In this document: positions 1 through 8,528 of the stretch, in pieces
How the letters are laid out: every line of letters starts with the position of its first letter
Numbering within the stretch: position 1 is the stretch's first letter
NCBI RefSeq assembly: GCF_002356555.2
Contig: NZ_AP017372.2
Span: 1,488,001 to 1,552,000 of the forward strand
Length of the DNA stretch: 64,000 nt
Source of the DNA: Halorhodospira halochloris
Lineage (GTDB): Bacteria; Pseudomonadota; Gammaproteobacteria; Nitrococcales; Halorhodospiraceae
Direction of reading: 5' to 3'
Made by a program: the position numbers and the translations under genes
Notes under the pieces: model-generated
Seen by the model: only the letters and a program-made list of their open reading frames with translations
Database searches by the model: none
What the model was told of the DNA's origin: nothing

Positions 1-239
1 AGGAGTCGGTCTCCACCTTTGGCGGCTACGCTTATGATGCACTAATGCTGGCGGTTGCAGCCATGGAGCGGGCGGGAAGCGCCGAGCCTGCTCAGGTGCG
101 CGATGCCCTAGAGCAGACTGAAGACTTTGCCGGTGTAACCGGTATCTTCAACATCACCCCAGAGGATCACAACGGCCTGGAACCTGAATCGTTCCGCCTG
201 CTAGAGGTGCGCGATGGACGCTGGGAGTTGATTGATTGA
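1..239 (+). CDS. Liv-type ABC transporter substrate-binding protein, C-terminal part
   Basis: The reading frame is open from the window edge (codons from base 3) to a TGA at 237-239, so only the last 78 residues are visible. The segment FGGYAYDALML followed by a helix and an acidic C-terminus is typical of the end of periplasmic branched-chain amino-acid binding proteins (LivJ type). These deliver ligand to the LivHM permease. It lies 58 bp upstream of the permease gene on the same strand, which supports the assignment. The exact ligand (leucine, isoleucine, valine, or another amide or urea-type solute) cannot be read from this piece. Confidence 0.8.
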   Translation, partial: ESVSTFGGYAYDALMLAVAAMERAGSAEPAQVRDALEQTEDFAGVTGIFNITPEDHNGLEPESFRLLEVRDGRWELID

Positions 240-297
240 GCGGCTCCTGAAGCCGGCGCTTGCTCATCGCCTGACTTGCGATTAACCGAGGCCATAA

Positions 298-1173
298 ATG
301 TTCGCCGAATTTCTCCAGTACCTGCTTGCCGGGGTGACGATCGGGGCTACTTATGCCCTGATCGCCCTCGGCTTTACCATCATCTATAACGCCAGCCATG
401 TGATTAATTTTGCCCAGGGCGAGATGCTGATGATCGGCGGCATGGCCACTGTGGCACTGTTCGCCACCGGTGTGCCGTTGGCCCTAGCAATCGCCCTAGC
501 GGTGCTTCTTGCAGCGATTCTCGGCATGCTCCTGCACCGTCTAGCCATCGCCCCGGCGCGTCAGGCCGATGTGGTAACACTGATAATCATCACCATTGGG
601 GCGGCTATCTTCCTGCGCGGTGTCGCGCAGATAATCTGGGGCCGCGATTACCACTCCCTGCCCTCATTCAGTCAGCCGTCATCAATCGAGGTCTTCGGCG
701 CGGTCATGTACTCCCAAAGCCTATGGGTGCTCGGGGTGGCGAGCGTGGTAGTGGCGCTGTTGGCGGTCTTTTTCATGAAGACTGCGGTAGGACGAGCGAC
801 CTTGGCCGTCTGTATGAATAAGCAGGCCGCACGCCTTATGGGGGTGCGCGTTGAATGGGTGCTGACCCTCGCCTTCGTCCTCGCTGCCGCTCTCGGTGCC
901 ATTGCCGGGGCGGTTGCTACCCCGATCACCCTAACCAGTTACGATATCGGTGTTATGCTCGGCTTGAAGGGGTTTGTTGCGGCGGCCATTGGCGGGCTCG
1001 GCAGCGGTGTTGGAGCGATTGTCGGCGGCCTGCTGCTAGGTATAAGTGAGGCAATGACCGCCGGCTACCTCTCCTCCGATTATAAGGATGCCGTAGCCTT
1101 CCTGCTTATCCTAGTAATCCTGATGTTCATGCCGCGCGGTCTACTTGGTGCTCGTGAGGCGGAGCGGGTTTGA
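298..1173 (+). CDS. livH: Branched-chain amino-acid ABC transporter permease LivH
   Basis: This is a 291-residue, almost wholly hydrophobic protein with about eight membrane segments, a normal length for LivH. It contains the family hallmark ALIALGFTIIYNASHVINFAQGE near residues 20-40 and a GLKGFVAAAIGGLGS loop near 225, the region that contacts the ATPase. It would form the inner-membrane channel with LivM. The ATG at 298 directly precedes the first hydrophobic segment. The stop overlaps the livM start by 4 bases (ATGA), so translation is probably coupled. Confidence 0.93.
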   Translation: MFAEFLQYLLAGVTIGATYALIALGFTIIYNASHVINFAQGEMLMIGGMATVALFATGVPLALAIALAVLLAAILGMLLHRLAIAPARQADVVTLIIITIGAAIFLRGVAQIIWGRDYHSLPSFSQPSSIEVFGAVMYSQSLWVLGVASVVVALLAVFFMKTAVGRATLAVCMNKQAARLMGVRVEWVLTLAFVLAAALGAIAGAVATPITLTSYDIGVMLGLKGFVAAAIGGLGSGVGAIVGGLLLGISEAMTAGYLSSDYKDAVAFLLILVILMFMPRGLLGAREAERV

Positions 1174-2339
1174 TGAGTGGCGCAAACCAGGACCCAAATC
1201 AGCAGTCGGGACAGGCACCGAAACGGCAATCAGCACGGCACCCAGACCAGCCGCCGGATCCGCACCGAAGCAAGAGCTCCGGCAGGGGCTCAAAGTTAGC
1301 CGGGATGGCCCGCAAGATTAACGGGTTACCGGCGCTGATTATAGTTGCCCTGACCTTCCCGTTACTGACTAGTAACGAGTTTCACCTTGATATCGCCACC
1401 CAGATGGCGCTGATCGCGGCCACAGTTGTCGGTCTGAACCTGCTCGTCGGCTACGCCGGGCAGATCAGCCTCGGCCACGCCGCCTTCTTCGCCATCGGCG
1501 CCTATGCCAGCGCCATCCTCACCGGTGATTACGGCTGGGGCGCGCTCCCTGCCCTAGTCTGCGCAGCGCTGCTCGCTGCCGCCATCGCCTGGCTGGTCGG
1601 GCGGCCGCTACTGCGCCTTAAAGGGCACTACCTATCGATGGCTACCCTTGGCTTCGGCATCATAGTCGCCATAATCATTAATAATGAGGGCTGGCTAACC
1701 GGTGGCCCTGACGGCACCTCTGTCGAGCCTTTTGCAGTCCTCGGTTTCGAGCTTAACGCCTTCTCAGATTATAGTATCCTCGGCATGACGGTCTCCGGGA
1801 CGCTGCTCTGGTACCTGTTCGCGGTCTTGCTATTGGTGGTGGCAGTATGGATCGCCTTAAATATCATCGACTCCCCGATCGGACGGGCACTCCGTGCAGT
1901 GCACGGCTCGGAGGTAGCAGCGCGGGTGGTCGGGGTCGATACCGCTCACTATAAGCTGCTTATTTTCGTAATAGCGGCCATCTATGCGAGTGTTATGGGC
2001 AGCTTCTATGCCCACTACACCGGTTATATAACCCCGGAGCTGGCAACCTTTGAGCACTCCATAGAGCTGATCACCATGATCGTGCTCGGCGGCATGGGCT
2101 CGACCTTCGGGGTGATTATCGGCGCTGTCCTGCTAACCTTACTGCCGCAGCTGCTTGCCGACTTCCAGCAATACGAGATGATGCTCTTCGGTCTGGTGCT
2201 GATGCTGACCATGATCTTCATGCCCAAGGGTCTGCTACCGACCTTGAGCGCAGGCAGCTCTAGGCTCTGGCACAGCTATCGGCAGCGTAAGTCACAGCTA
2301 GGCGGCACGGGTGCATCGTCATCGGAGGGTGGCCCATGA
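1170..2339 (+). CDS. livM: Branched-chain amino-acid ABC transporter permease LivM
   Basis: This 389-residue permease is the partner of LivH. It has a polar, Gln/Pro/Arg-rich N-terminal extension of about 45 residues before the first membrane helix, which is longer than usual; an internal start is possible. The core carries the LivM signature LLVGYAGQISLGHAAFFAIGAY (residues about 90-112) and a late IVLGGMGSTFG loop that couples to the ATPases. Its start overlaps livH and its stop overlaps livG, each by 4 bases, showing a tightly coupled operon. Confidence 0.93.
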   Translation: MMSGANQDPNQQSGQAPKRQSARHPDQPPDPHRSKSSGRGSKLAGMARKINGLPALIIVALTFPLLTSNEFHLDIATQMALIAATVVGLNLLVGYAGQISLGHAAFFAIGAYASAILTGDYGWGALPALVCAALLAAAIAWLVGRPLLRLKGHYLSMATLGFGIIVAIIINNEGWLTGGPDGTSVEPFAVLGFELNAFSDYSILGMTVSGTLLWYLFAVLLLVVAVWIALNIIDSPIGRALRAVHGSEVAARVVGVDTAHYKLLIFVIAAIYASVMGSFYAHYTGYITPELATFEHSIELITMIVLGGMGSTFGVIIGAVLLTLLPQLLADFQQYEMMLFGLVLMLTMIFMPKGLLPTLSAGSSRLWHSYRQRKSQLGGTGASSSEGGP

Positions 2340-3103
2340 TGGATAGTAGTGTTCGCCTACAAGTTAAAGAGGTAAGCAAGGCCTTCGGCGGGGTTCAGGC
2401 GGTTGATGAGCTCAGCTTCAGCGTCGGGCGCGGTGAGATCTACGCCGTGATTGGTCCGAACGGTGCCGGCAAAACAACCCTGTTCAATCTTATCACCGGC
2501 ATCTACCCCCTCGATAGCGGCGAGTTATTGGTCGACGGTGAGCCGGCGCACGGACTCTACCCTGAACAACTCGCCCAGCGCGGCATCTCGCGCACCTTCC
2601 AGAATATGCAGATCTGCATGAACATGAGTGCGCTGGAAAACGTCATGCTCGGCCGTCACCGCCACCTAAGCCGGGGTTTTGTAGCCACAATGCTGCATCT
2701 GCCTAAGCTGCGGCGCAGCGAGCGCGACTGCCACAAAGAGTCGCTACGCCTGCTCGAGTTCGTCGGCTGTGCCGCCTACGCCGAGGCGAGTGCCGCCGCC
2801 CTGCCCTACGGTGCCCTTAAGCGCCTAGAGATAGCCCGCGCCCTGGCCACCGAGCCGTCTATCCTCTTTCTTGATGAGCCCGCAGCCGGCCTTAACACCA
2901 CCGAGACTGCCGAGATTGAGCGGCTTATCGGTGCTATCGCCGCTCAGGGGGTCAGCATAGTGCTGGTCGAGCACGATATGAAGCTGGTGATGTCGATCGC
3001 CGAGCGCATCCTCGTGCTTGATTACGGTCGCCGCTTAGCCGAGGGCACACCGCAACAAGTACGCCAGAATCCGGATGTAATCGCCGCCTATCTGGGCAGT
3101 TAA
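2336..3103 (+). CDS. livG: Branched-chain amino-acid ABC transporter ATPase LivG
   Basis: This is a 255-residue cytoplasmic ATPase of the LivG class. It has Walker A GPNGAGKTT near residue 41, a Q-loop region ISRTFQN, Walker B ILFLDEPAAGL near 180 and the switch histidine in VEHDM. The usual LSGG signature is replaced by LPYGALKRLEIARAL. Deviation at this motif is common in LivG proteins, so it is not evidence of inactivity. The gene overlaps livM by 4 bases and is 15 bp from the next ATPase gene. Confidence 0.93.
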   Translation: MMDSSVRLQVKEVSKAFGGVQAVDELSFSVGRGEIYAVIGPNGAGKTTLFNLITGIYPLDSGELLVDGEPAHGLYPEQLAQRGISRTFQNMQICMNMSALENVMLGRHRHLSRGFVATMLHLPKLRRSERDCHKESLRLLEFVGCAAYAEASAAALPYGALKRLEIARALATEPSILFLDEPAAGLNTTETAEIERLIGAIAAQGVSIVLVEHDMKLVMSIAERILVLDYGRRLAEGTPQQVRQNPDVIAAYLGS

Positions 3104-3118
3104 GACGACGGGGCAAAG

Positions 3119-4465
3119 ATGAGCGCACAGCACGAGCATGATCCCGCTGAGATAGCCACGCGCACCATATATCAGGAGCATATCAACCTCTGGCGCATCA
3201 TCCTGCTGCTCGACCGCTTGCAGCGGGATATTGACGAGCGGGATGAAGAGCCCGATGAGGTGCTGATCAGCAGCATCCTAGACTACTTTGAGCAGTTCTC
3301 CGAGCGGGTGCAAAGCGGCCCTAACGAGATCCTGCTATTCGAGCGGTTGCGTCAGCGCAATGCCGGCAGCTTTGCCGAGCTCGATGAGCTCGAACGGGAC
3401 TACTTAACCGCCCACCAAGCCCTGCAGGGGCTGCGCCAACAGCTGCACGATTGTGTCACCAACTGGCCACAGGGGCGTGAGCAACTAAGCGCCGCCTTGG
3501 GCGATTTCACTACTCACCTGCGTGGCCACATTCAGCAGGAAGAGCAGCTGCTCATACCCCGCGCGCGCGAGCTTCTCACTCCAGCAGACTGGTCCGAGAT
3601 CGCTGCAGCCAAAGATCAATACGACGATCCTCTCTTTGGTGAGCGGGTTCGCGAGGAGTTCCGCGAACTACGTCACCACATTATAAATATCGCCCCCGAG
3701 CATGTCGGCGGCCTCGGCATCCAGCATAAGACCCGCATCGAGCCGCAGACACACGAGCAGATCCTTACCGTAAGCTCATTGAGCACCTCGTATGGGCGCA
3801 TCCAGGCCCTCTATGACGTCGATCTGTCTATCCGCAGCGGCGAGATAGTCGCGCTGGTAGGTGCTAACGGCGCCGGCAAGAGCACCCTGCTAATGACCCT
3901 CTCCGGTCTGCAGCCGGCGGATTCCGGGACTATAACTTATCGCCATCACGATTTGACCCGCATGCCGGCGCACCGGCGGGTTCACGAGGGAATCGTACAG
4001 ATCCCCGAGGGCCGGCAGGTGTTTCGTGATCTGAGTGTCCACGATAACCTGCTCATGGGCGCTTATACCCGAGGGCGCGATGCGCAGGTGATGACGGATC
4101 TGGACAACATCTATAGCCGCTTCCCGGTACTGCGCCAAAAGCAGCATCAGCTTGCTGGCATGCTCTCCGGCGGACAACAGCAGATGCTCGCTATCGGCCG
4201 CGCCTTGATGGCCGCACCGCGCCTGCTTCTACTCGATGAGCCGAGCATGGGCCTAGCCCCGTTGGTTGTTGAAGAGATCTTTAACATCCTGCGCGATCTC
4301 AACCGCGAAGGCATAACGCTCTTTCTAGTCGAGCAGAACGCCTCGCAGGCGCTATCGATCGCCGATCGCGGCTACGTCCTCGAGGCCGGCAAGGTAGTGC
4401 TATCCGGTAGTGGTGAGCAGTTACTCGCAGATGATAAGGTGCGGGAGGCGTACTTAGGTCTTTGA
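3119..4465 (+). CDS. livF: Hemerythrin-like domain fused to LivF-type ABC ATPase
   Basis: This 448-residue protein is nearly twice the length of LivF (about 235 aa). Residues about 10-195 form a helical HHE/hemerythrin-like domain with H21, E70, H99, H137 and E141 in HHE-like spacing. The position usually filled by a His pair before E70 is Gln-Ser, so metal binding is uncertain. Residues about 215-448 are a complete LivF ATPase: Walker A GANGAGKST (248-256), LSGGQQQMLAIGRAL signature, LLLDEPSMGL Walker B and VEQN switch. The two halves share one frame with no stop between them. It is the last transporter gene and lies 1 bp before the yheS-like start. An iron, O2 or NO-dependent control of uptake is conceivable but is inference only. 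Confidence 0.88.
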   Translation: MSAQHEHDPAEIATRTIYQEHINLWRIILLLDRLQRDIDERDEEPDEVLISSILDYFEQFSERVQSGPNEILLFERLRQRNAGSFAELDELERDYLTAHQALQGLRQQLHDCVTNWPQGREQLSAALGDFTTHLRGHIQQEEQLLIPRARELLTPADWSEIAAAKDQYDDPLFGERVREEFRELRHHIINIAPEHVGGLGIQHKTRIEPQTHEQILTVSSLSTSYGRIQALYDVDLSIRSGEIVALVGANGAGKSTLLMTLSGLQPADSGTITYRHHDLTRMPAHRRVHEGIVQIPEGRQVFRDLSVHDNLLMGAYTRGRDAQVMTDLDNIYSRFPVLRQKQHQLAGMLSGGQQQMLAIGRALMAAPRLLLLDEPSMGLAPLVVEEIFNILRDLNREGITLFLVEQNASQALSIADRGYVLEAGKVVLSGSGEQLLADDKVREAYLGL

Positions 4466-4466
4466 T

Positions 4467-6398
4467 ATGATTCAGCTGCGCAATATAACCCTGCGCCGCG
4501 GCACCGAGGCGCTGTTAGAGCAGGTGAGCACGAGAATCTACCCGGGCCATAAAGTCGGTCTGATCGGTCCCAATGGCTCGGGCAAAAGTACCCTGCTGAG
4601 TATGCTGCGCGGCGAGCTGGCCCCCGATAGCGGGGAGTTCTACCTGCCCAGGGACTGGGAAATAGCCTCAATGGCCCAGGAAACTCCTGCTCTGCAGCGC
4701 TCAGCAGAGGATTTTATTCTCGATGGTGACCGCCGCCTGCGTGCCGCTGAGCAGGAGTTAACCGACGCACAGCAAAGCGGTGACGGTGAGCGTATAGCTC
4801 TCGCCCACAGCAACTACGAGGAGGTCGGCGGTTACAGCGCCCATGCCCGGGCCGGAGAGCTGTTGCATGGGCTCGGCTTCAATGCCGAGGATGGCCAGCG
4901 CAGTGTTGCCGAGTTTTCCGGCGGCTGGCGGGTGCGCTTGAGCTTGGCTCAGGCCCTGATGTCGCCATCAGATCTGTTGCTCCTCGACGAGCCGACCAAT
5001 CACCTCGATCTGGAGACTGTGCTCTGGCTCGAACAGTGGCTGCGCCGCTATACGGGAACACTGATCATAATCTCCCACGACCGGGATCTGCTAGATAATG
5101 TCATCGACTCGGTGCTGCATATCGAGCACCGCGACCTTAATCTATACAGTGGCGGCTACACCGCCTTTGAACATCAGCGCGCCGAGCACCTCGCCCGGCA
5201 GCAGGCGATATACGAGAAACAACAGCGCGAAATTGCCCACATGCAGCGTTTTATCGATCGCTTTCGCGCTAAGGCGAGCAAGGCCCGCGCGGCGCAGAGC
5301 CGTATTAAAGCCTTAGAGCGCATGGAGAAGGTGGCACCGGCTTACGCCGACTCGCAGTTCCAGTTCCGTTTCCCGCCTGCCCCGCAAGCAGCCAATCCTT
5401 TGCTTACCCTGGAGGGAGCCAAACTAGGCTACTCTGGAGCAGTTATACTCAGCGAGGTAACCCGCAGTATCGCCTACGAAGATCGCATCGGCCTGCTAGG
5501 CCCCAACGGGGCAGGCAAATCTACCCTGGTACGTGCCCTCGCCGGAGAACAGCCGCTGCTCGCCGGAGAAACCTACCGGGCCAGCGGCCTGCAGGTTGGC
5601 TATTTCGCTCAGCATCAACTCGAGCAACTCGACTGCGAGGCTAGTCCATTGCTGCATTTGCAGCGCATTGCGCCACAGGCAACACCACAGCGGCTGCGCG
5701 ATTTCCTCGGTAGCTTCGCCTTTCGGGGCGACATGGCGACTTCCCCGGTAGGTAACCTATCCGGCGGCGAGAAGGCGCGTCTTGTGCTGGCCTTAATCGC
5801 CTGGCAACAACCTAACCTGCTCTTGCTCGACGAACCGACCAACCATCTCGACCTGGAGATGCGCCACGCCCTTAGTCTAGCCCTGCAGGATTTTGCTGGT
5901 GCAGTTGTGGTTATATCCCATGATCGGCGTTTGCTCGCCGCTACGGTTGACCGCTACTGGCTGGTTGCTAACGGCACGGTTACTGATTTCACAGGTGATC
6001 TTGACGATTACCGCGACTGGCTCACCGAACGCCGACGCGAGGCTGCCCGTGAGAATACATCCACTACCCGAGAAAAGGCGGCGGGCGGCCAATCTCAGAG
6101 CAGCGGTGACGGCCGCAAGGCACAGCGGCGCCGTGAAGCCGAACAGCGGGCCGCTCTCAAGCCGCTGCGCGAGCGCGCTGCGCGGCTACTCAATGAGATC
6201 GAGCAATGTGACCAAGAGCTTAAAGAGATTGAACAGCGTTTGGCCGATCCGCAGCTATACGAGCAACAAGACGGCCAAGGCAGGCTCACTGCGCTTATGC
6301 AGCAGCAAGGGGCGCTTAAGCGCCAGCGCGAAGAACTGGAGATGGAGTGGATGGAGGCCGAAGAAGAGGTTGAACAGGCAGCTCGTAAGTTAGTCTAA
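4467..6398 (+). CDS. yheS: ABC-F ATPase, YheS type
   Basis: This 643-residue soluble protein has two ABC domains and no membrane segment, which is the ABC-F layout. Walker A motifs are GPNGSGKST (about 32) and GPNGAGKST (about 344). Signatures are FSGGWRVRL and LSGGEKARL, and both Walker B motifs read LLLLDEPTNHLDL. The arm and linker segment RFIDRFRAKASKARAAQSRIKALERME and a charged C-terminal coiled coil match E. coli YheS closely. YheS is a ribosome-associated ABC-F translation factor. The gene follows the livF-like stop directly. A yheT-type hydrolase lies 0.9 kb downstream, recalling the yheS-yheT neighbourhood of enterobacteria. Confidence 0.92.
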   Translation: MIQLRNITLRRGTEALLEQVSTRIYPGHKVGLIGPNGSGKSTLLSMLRGELAPDSGEFYLPRDWEIASMAQETPALQRSAEDFILDGDRRLRAAEQELTDAQQSGDGERIALAHSNYEEVGGYSAHARAGELLHGLGFNAEDGQRSVAEFSGGWRVRLSLAQALMSPSDLLLLDEPTNHLDLETVLWLEQWLRRYTGTLIIISHDRDLLDNVIDSVLHIEHRDLNLYSGGYTAFEHQRAEHLARQQAIYEKQQREIAHMQRFIDRFRAKASKARAAQSRIKALERMEKVAPAYADSQFQFRFPPAPQAANPLLTLEGAKLGYSGAVILSEVTRSIAYEDRIGLLGPNGAGKSTLVRALAGEQPLLAGETYRASGLQVGYFAQHQLEQLDCEASPLLHLQRIAPQATPQRLRDFLGSFAFRGDMATSPVGNLSGGEKARLVLALIAWQQPNLLLLDEPTNHLDLEMRHALSLALQDFAGAVVVISHDRRLLAATVDRYWLVANGTVTDFTGDLDDYRDWLTERRREAARENTSTTREKAAGGQSQSSGDGRKAQRRREAEQRAALKPLRERAARLLNEIEQCDQELKEIEQRLADPQLYEQQDGQGRLTALMQQQGALKRQREELEMEWMEAEEEVEQAARKLV

Positions 6399-6520
6399 TT
6401 GCTCGCAAAGCCCCTTATGTACGGACAACAGAACAGGCACTGAGGGCGAGCGTAAACCAAGCAGCTTAGTCGTAAAGTTCTCTGATGGGCGCCGTCCATG
6501 GCACTATCTGGCAATTATTA

Positions 6521-6672
6521 GGGAACCTCTAAAAGCCTCCCCGGCGCCATTATCTGCCCCGGTGTGGAGGTCTTGGCGCCAGGGATGGCGCCATGAAGCC
6601 TCCAGGGATGGATTCACGGCGTCCTCCACACCGGGGCAGATAATGGCGCCGGGGAGGCTTTTAGAGGTTCCC
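6521..6672. repeat. Palindromic 152-bp element, copy 1
   Basis: The element is bounded by gggaacctct and agaggttccc. Roughly 53 bp at each end are near-perfect inverted repeats, including CTCCCCGGCGCCATTATCTG and its complement. The roughly 45-bp centre carries several ggcgcc palindromes. It encodes no convincing protein. Further full-length copies lie at 8336-8493 and 13826-13977, with degraded relatives at 7161-7312 and 10553-10619. All sit in gaps between genes, which suggests a non-autonomous mobile element or a structured intergenic repeat. Confidence 0.85.
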
Positions 6673-6707
6673 ATTAGCCTTGCCCTAGCACCGCTTAATG
6701 ATCGTGA

Positions 6708-7076
6708 TCAGACGTCTTCGCTCTTATCAGCGTGCTCTGTGCCCGGGGCGTGCTCGGGCGGGCAGTAGGTGGTGTATAGCTTCAGCATCCCTGAGCCGGT
6801 GTTGATGAAGTTATGATAGACGCCAGAGGGAACTATGCTGACATCCCCCTCTTGAACCTCGTAGGTCTCACTGCCAATCTCGGCCCTGCCACTGCCGGCT
6901 ACGAAGTAGAGCAGCTGATCGTGCCCCTCGTGTGTTTCGGCACCTATATCCTCCCCTTCGGGGATGGCCATCACCACCAGCTGAGTCTTCTCGCCGGTCC
7001 ACACTACCTTGCGGAATTTATCATTCTCCAGCGCCATTTGGGCGATGGGTAGAGTCAGTCGGGTCTCTTCGCTCAT
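6708..7076 (-). CDS. Small cupin-domain protein
   Basis: This 122-residue protein is a single cupin barrel. Motif 1 is seen as ETHEGHDQLLYFVAGSG near residues 46-62, supplying two His and a Glu-like ligand position. Motif 2 is PSGVYHNFIN near 83, supplying the last His. Such proteins bind a divalent metal and act as dioxygenases, isomerases or small-molecule binding proteins; the substrate cannot be inferred. The ATG at 7076 follows an AGGAAG-like site on the minus strand. It stands alone between two palindromic elements. Confidence 0.85.
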   Translation of the reverse strand: MSEETRLTLPIAQMALENDKFRKVVWTGEKTQLVVMAIPEGEDIGAETHEGHDQLLYFVAGSGRAEIGSETYEVQEGDVSIVPSGVYHNFINTGSGMLKLYTTYCPPEHAPGTEHADKSEDV

Positions 7077-7160
7077 TTTTCTTCCTTATGTTGCTTATTC
7101 TGGCCAAGCTAACGATAAACGTGTTTATATTCTGACATCATAAACAACCCAAGTACAGTG

Positions 7161-7312
7161 GGACGCCTCTTAAAACTCCTCCCGCTGAGCTGGAGCTGCT
7201 TAGGTGTGGAGGACACCGTGGATCCATCCCTGGAGGCCTAATGGCACCATACCTGGCGCCTATACCTCCACACAGATGCAGCCAGACCTGGGGGCGGGTT
7301 TGGAGGTCTCTA
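7161..7312. repeat. Palindromic element, degraded copy
   Basis: Same length and layout as the 6521 element: the core GTGGAGGACACCGTGGATCC, CATCCCTGGAGGCC and CCTGGCGCC are recognisable. The terminal arms have diverged (cctcttaaaactcctccc and ggtttggaggtct), so the long hairpin is lost. It lies immediately upstream of the YheT-like gene. Confidence 0.65.
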
Positions 7313-7336
7313 GTGACGCATAAGGTTTACAACAAT

Positions 7337-8320
7337 ATGACAAGAGGCAGTTTTTCCCCAGCCTGGTGGTTGCCAGGTTGCCACAGCCAAACCATGTTCC
7401 CTGCCGTATTTAGGCGCGCACCGCAGGTAAAGCTGATCCCAGAAAAGCTGGAATTGCCGGATGGAGATTTTCTCGACTTGATGTGGGGACCGCCCGGCAA
7501 GGGGCTAGCATTAATCGGCCATGGGCTAGGCGGCAACGAGCGCTCCGGCTACGTACGCGGGCTTATAGCTGCGTTGGCCGAGCGCGGTATCGGCAGTGTA
7601 GTGATGATAGCACGGGGAGCCGGCGACACGCCCAATCGCTCGCAGCGCTCATACCACGCTGCTGCTTGGGATGATCTTGACGCGGTAATAGACACCTTGC
7701 ACAGACGCTATCCGCAGCAGCCGCTGGCGGCCTGCGGCTTCTCGCTCAGTGGATCAATCCTGCTCAACTGGTTGGGCCAACGCCCCGACAAAAAGCTCAG
7801 CCAGGCAGTGGCAGTATCGGTGCCATTCGATCTCCAGATGTGCGCATACGCCCTCGAACAGGGCATTGGCGTTATATACCAGCAATATCTGTTGCGCAGG
7901 CTAAAGCCCCTAGCTGAGCGCAAGTTCAAGCATAGCCCTCAGGCCCCAGTAACTACCCAGCAAATTCGTAATATTCGGCGTCTGCGCGAGTTTGATGACC
8001 TAATCACAGCACCTATAAACGGTTTCGCCGACAGTACCGATTATTATCGCCGCGCCAGTTGCCGGCAACGGCTCAAGAGAATAGAACAGCCGACAGCGAT
8101 TATCCATGCGCTTGATGACCCATTCGTACCCGAAAAGGCAGTCCCCACAGAGGATGAGCTAGGCCCCGGTATCAGTCTGGAACTGACGCAAAAGGGCGGT
8201 CATGTAGGCTTCGTTAAAGGTGCCATGCCTGGTTACCATAGCTATTGGTTGGATCAGCGCATCGCGGACTGGATTGAGTACCGTGTGTTACAGTGCGTAT
8301 CCTCTAAAACCTCCCCTTAA
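7337..8320 (+). CDS. yheT: Alpha/beta hydrolase, YheT (UPF0017) family
   Basis: The start chosen is the ATG at 7337 (MTRGSFSPAWW). The longer frame from 7241 would translate a degraded palindromic repeat, and 327 residues matches the roughly 340-residue family. The N-terminal WWLPGCHSQTMFP motif is characteristic of YheT. The catalytic Ser lies in GFSLSGSI near residue 138, Asp in HALDDPFVP and His in GGHVGF, giving a full triad. The enzyme is a predicted carboxylesterase-like hydrolase of unknown substrate. The yheS homologue lies upstream on the same strand, separated by the inverted cupin gene. Confidence 0.87.
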   Translation: MTRGSFSPAWWLPGCHSQTMFPAVFRRAPQVKLIPEKLELPDGDFLDLMWGPPGKGLALIGHGLGGNERSGYVRGLIAALAERGIGSVVMIARGAGDTPNRSQRSYHAAAWDDLDAVIDTLHRRYPQQPLAACGFSLSGSILLNWLGQRPDKKLSQAVAVSVPFDLQMCAYALEQGIGVIYQQYLLRRLKPLAERKFKHSPQAPVTTQQIRNIRRLREFDDLITAPINGFADSTDYYRRASCRQRLKRIEQPTAIIHALDDPFVPEKAVPTEDELGPGISLELTQKGGHVGFVKGAMPGYHSYWLDQRIADWIEYRVLQCVSSKTSP

Positions 8321-8335
8321 CCATAAGCTGCCTCG

Positions 8336-8493
8336 GGTGGCCTCTAAAATCTTCGCCGGCGCCGCCACCATCCGCCCCGGTGTGGAGGACGCCGTGAATC
8401 CATCCCTGGAGGCTTCATGGCGCCATCCCTGGCGCCAAGACCTCCACACCGGGGCGGATGGTGGCGGCGCCGGCGAAGATTTTAGAGGTTCCC
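8336..8493. repeat. Palindromic element, copy 2
   Basis: A full-length relative of the 6521 element with the same centre. Its arm sequence differs (CTTCGCCGGCGCCGCCACCATC) but changes compensate on both sides, so the inverted repeat remains near perfect. Compensatory change argues that the hairpin itself is selected or is copied as a unit. Confidence 0.83.
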
Positions 8494-8528
8494 CTCGGTG
8501 ATGCCAGATTCGGTTGCACAATAAACCA

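Noticed and set aside
7241-7336. N-terminal extension of the YheT-like protein
   Set aside because: It would be encoded by the degraded palindromic repeat, and the family begins near the WWLPG motif.
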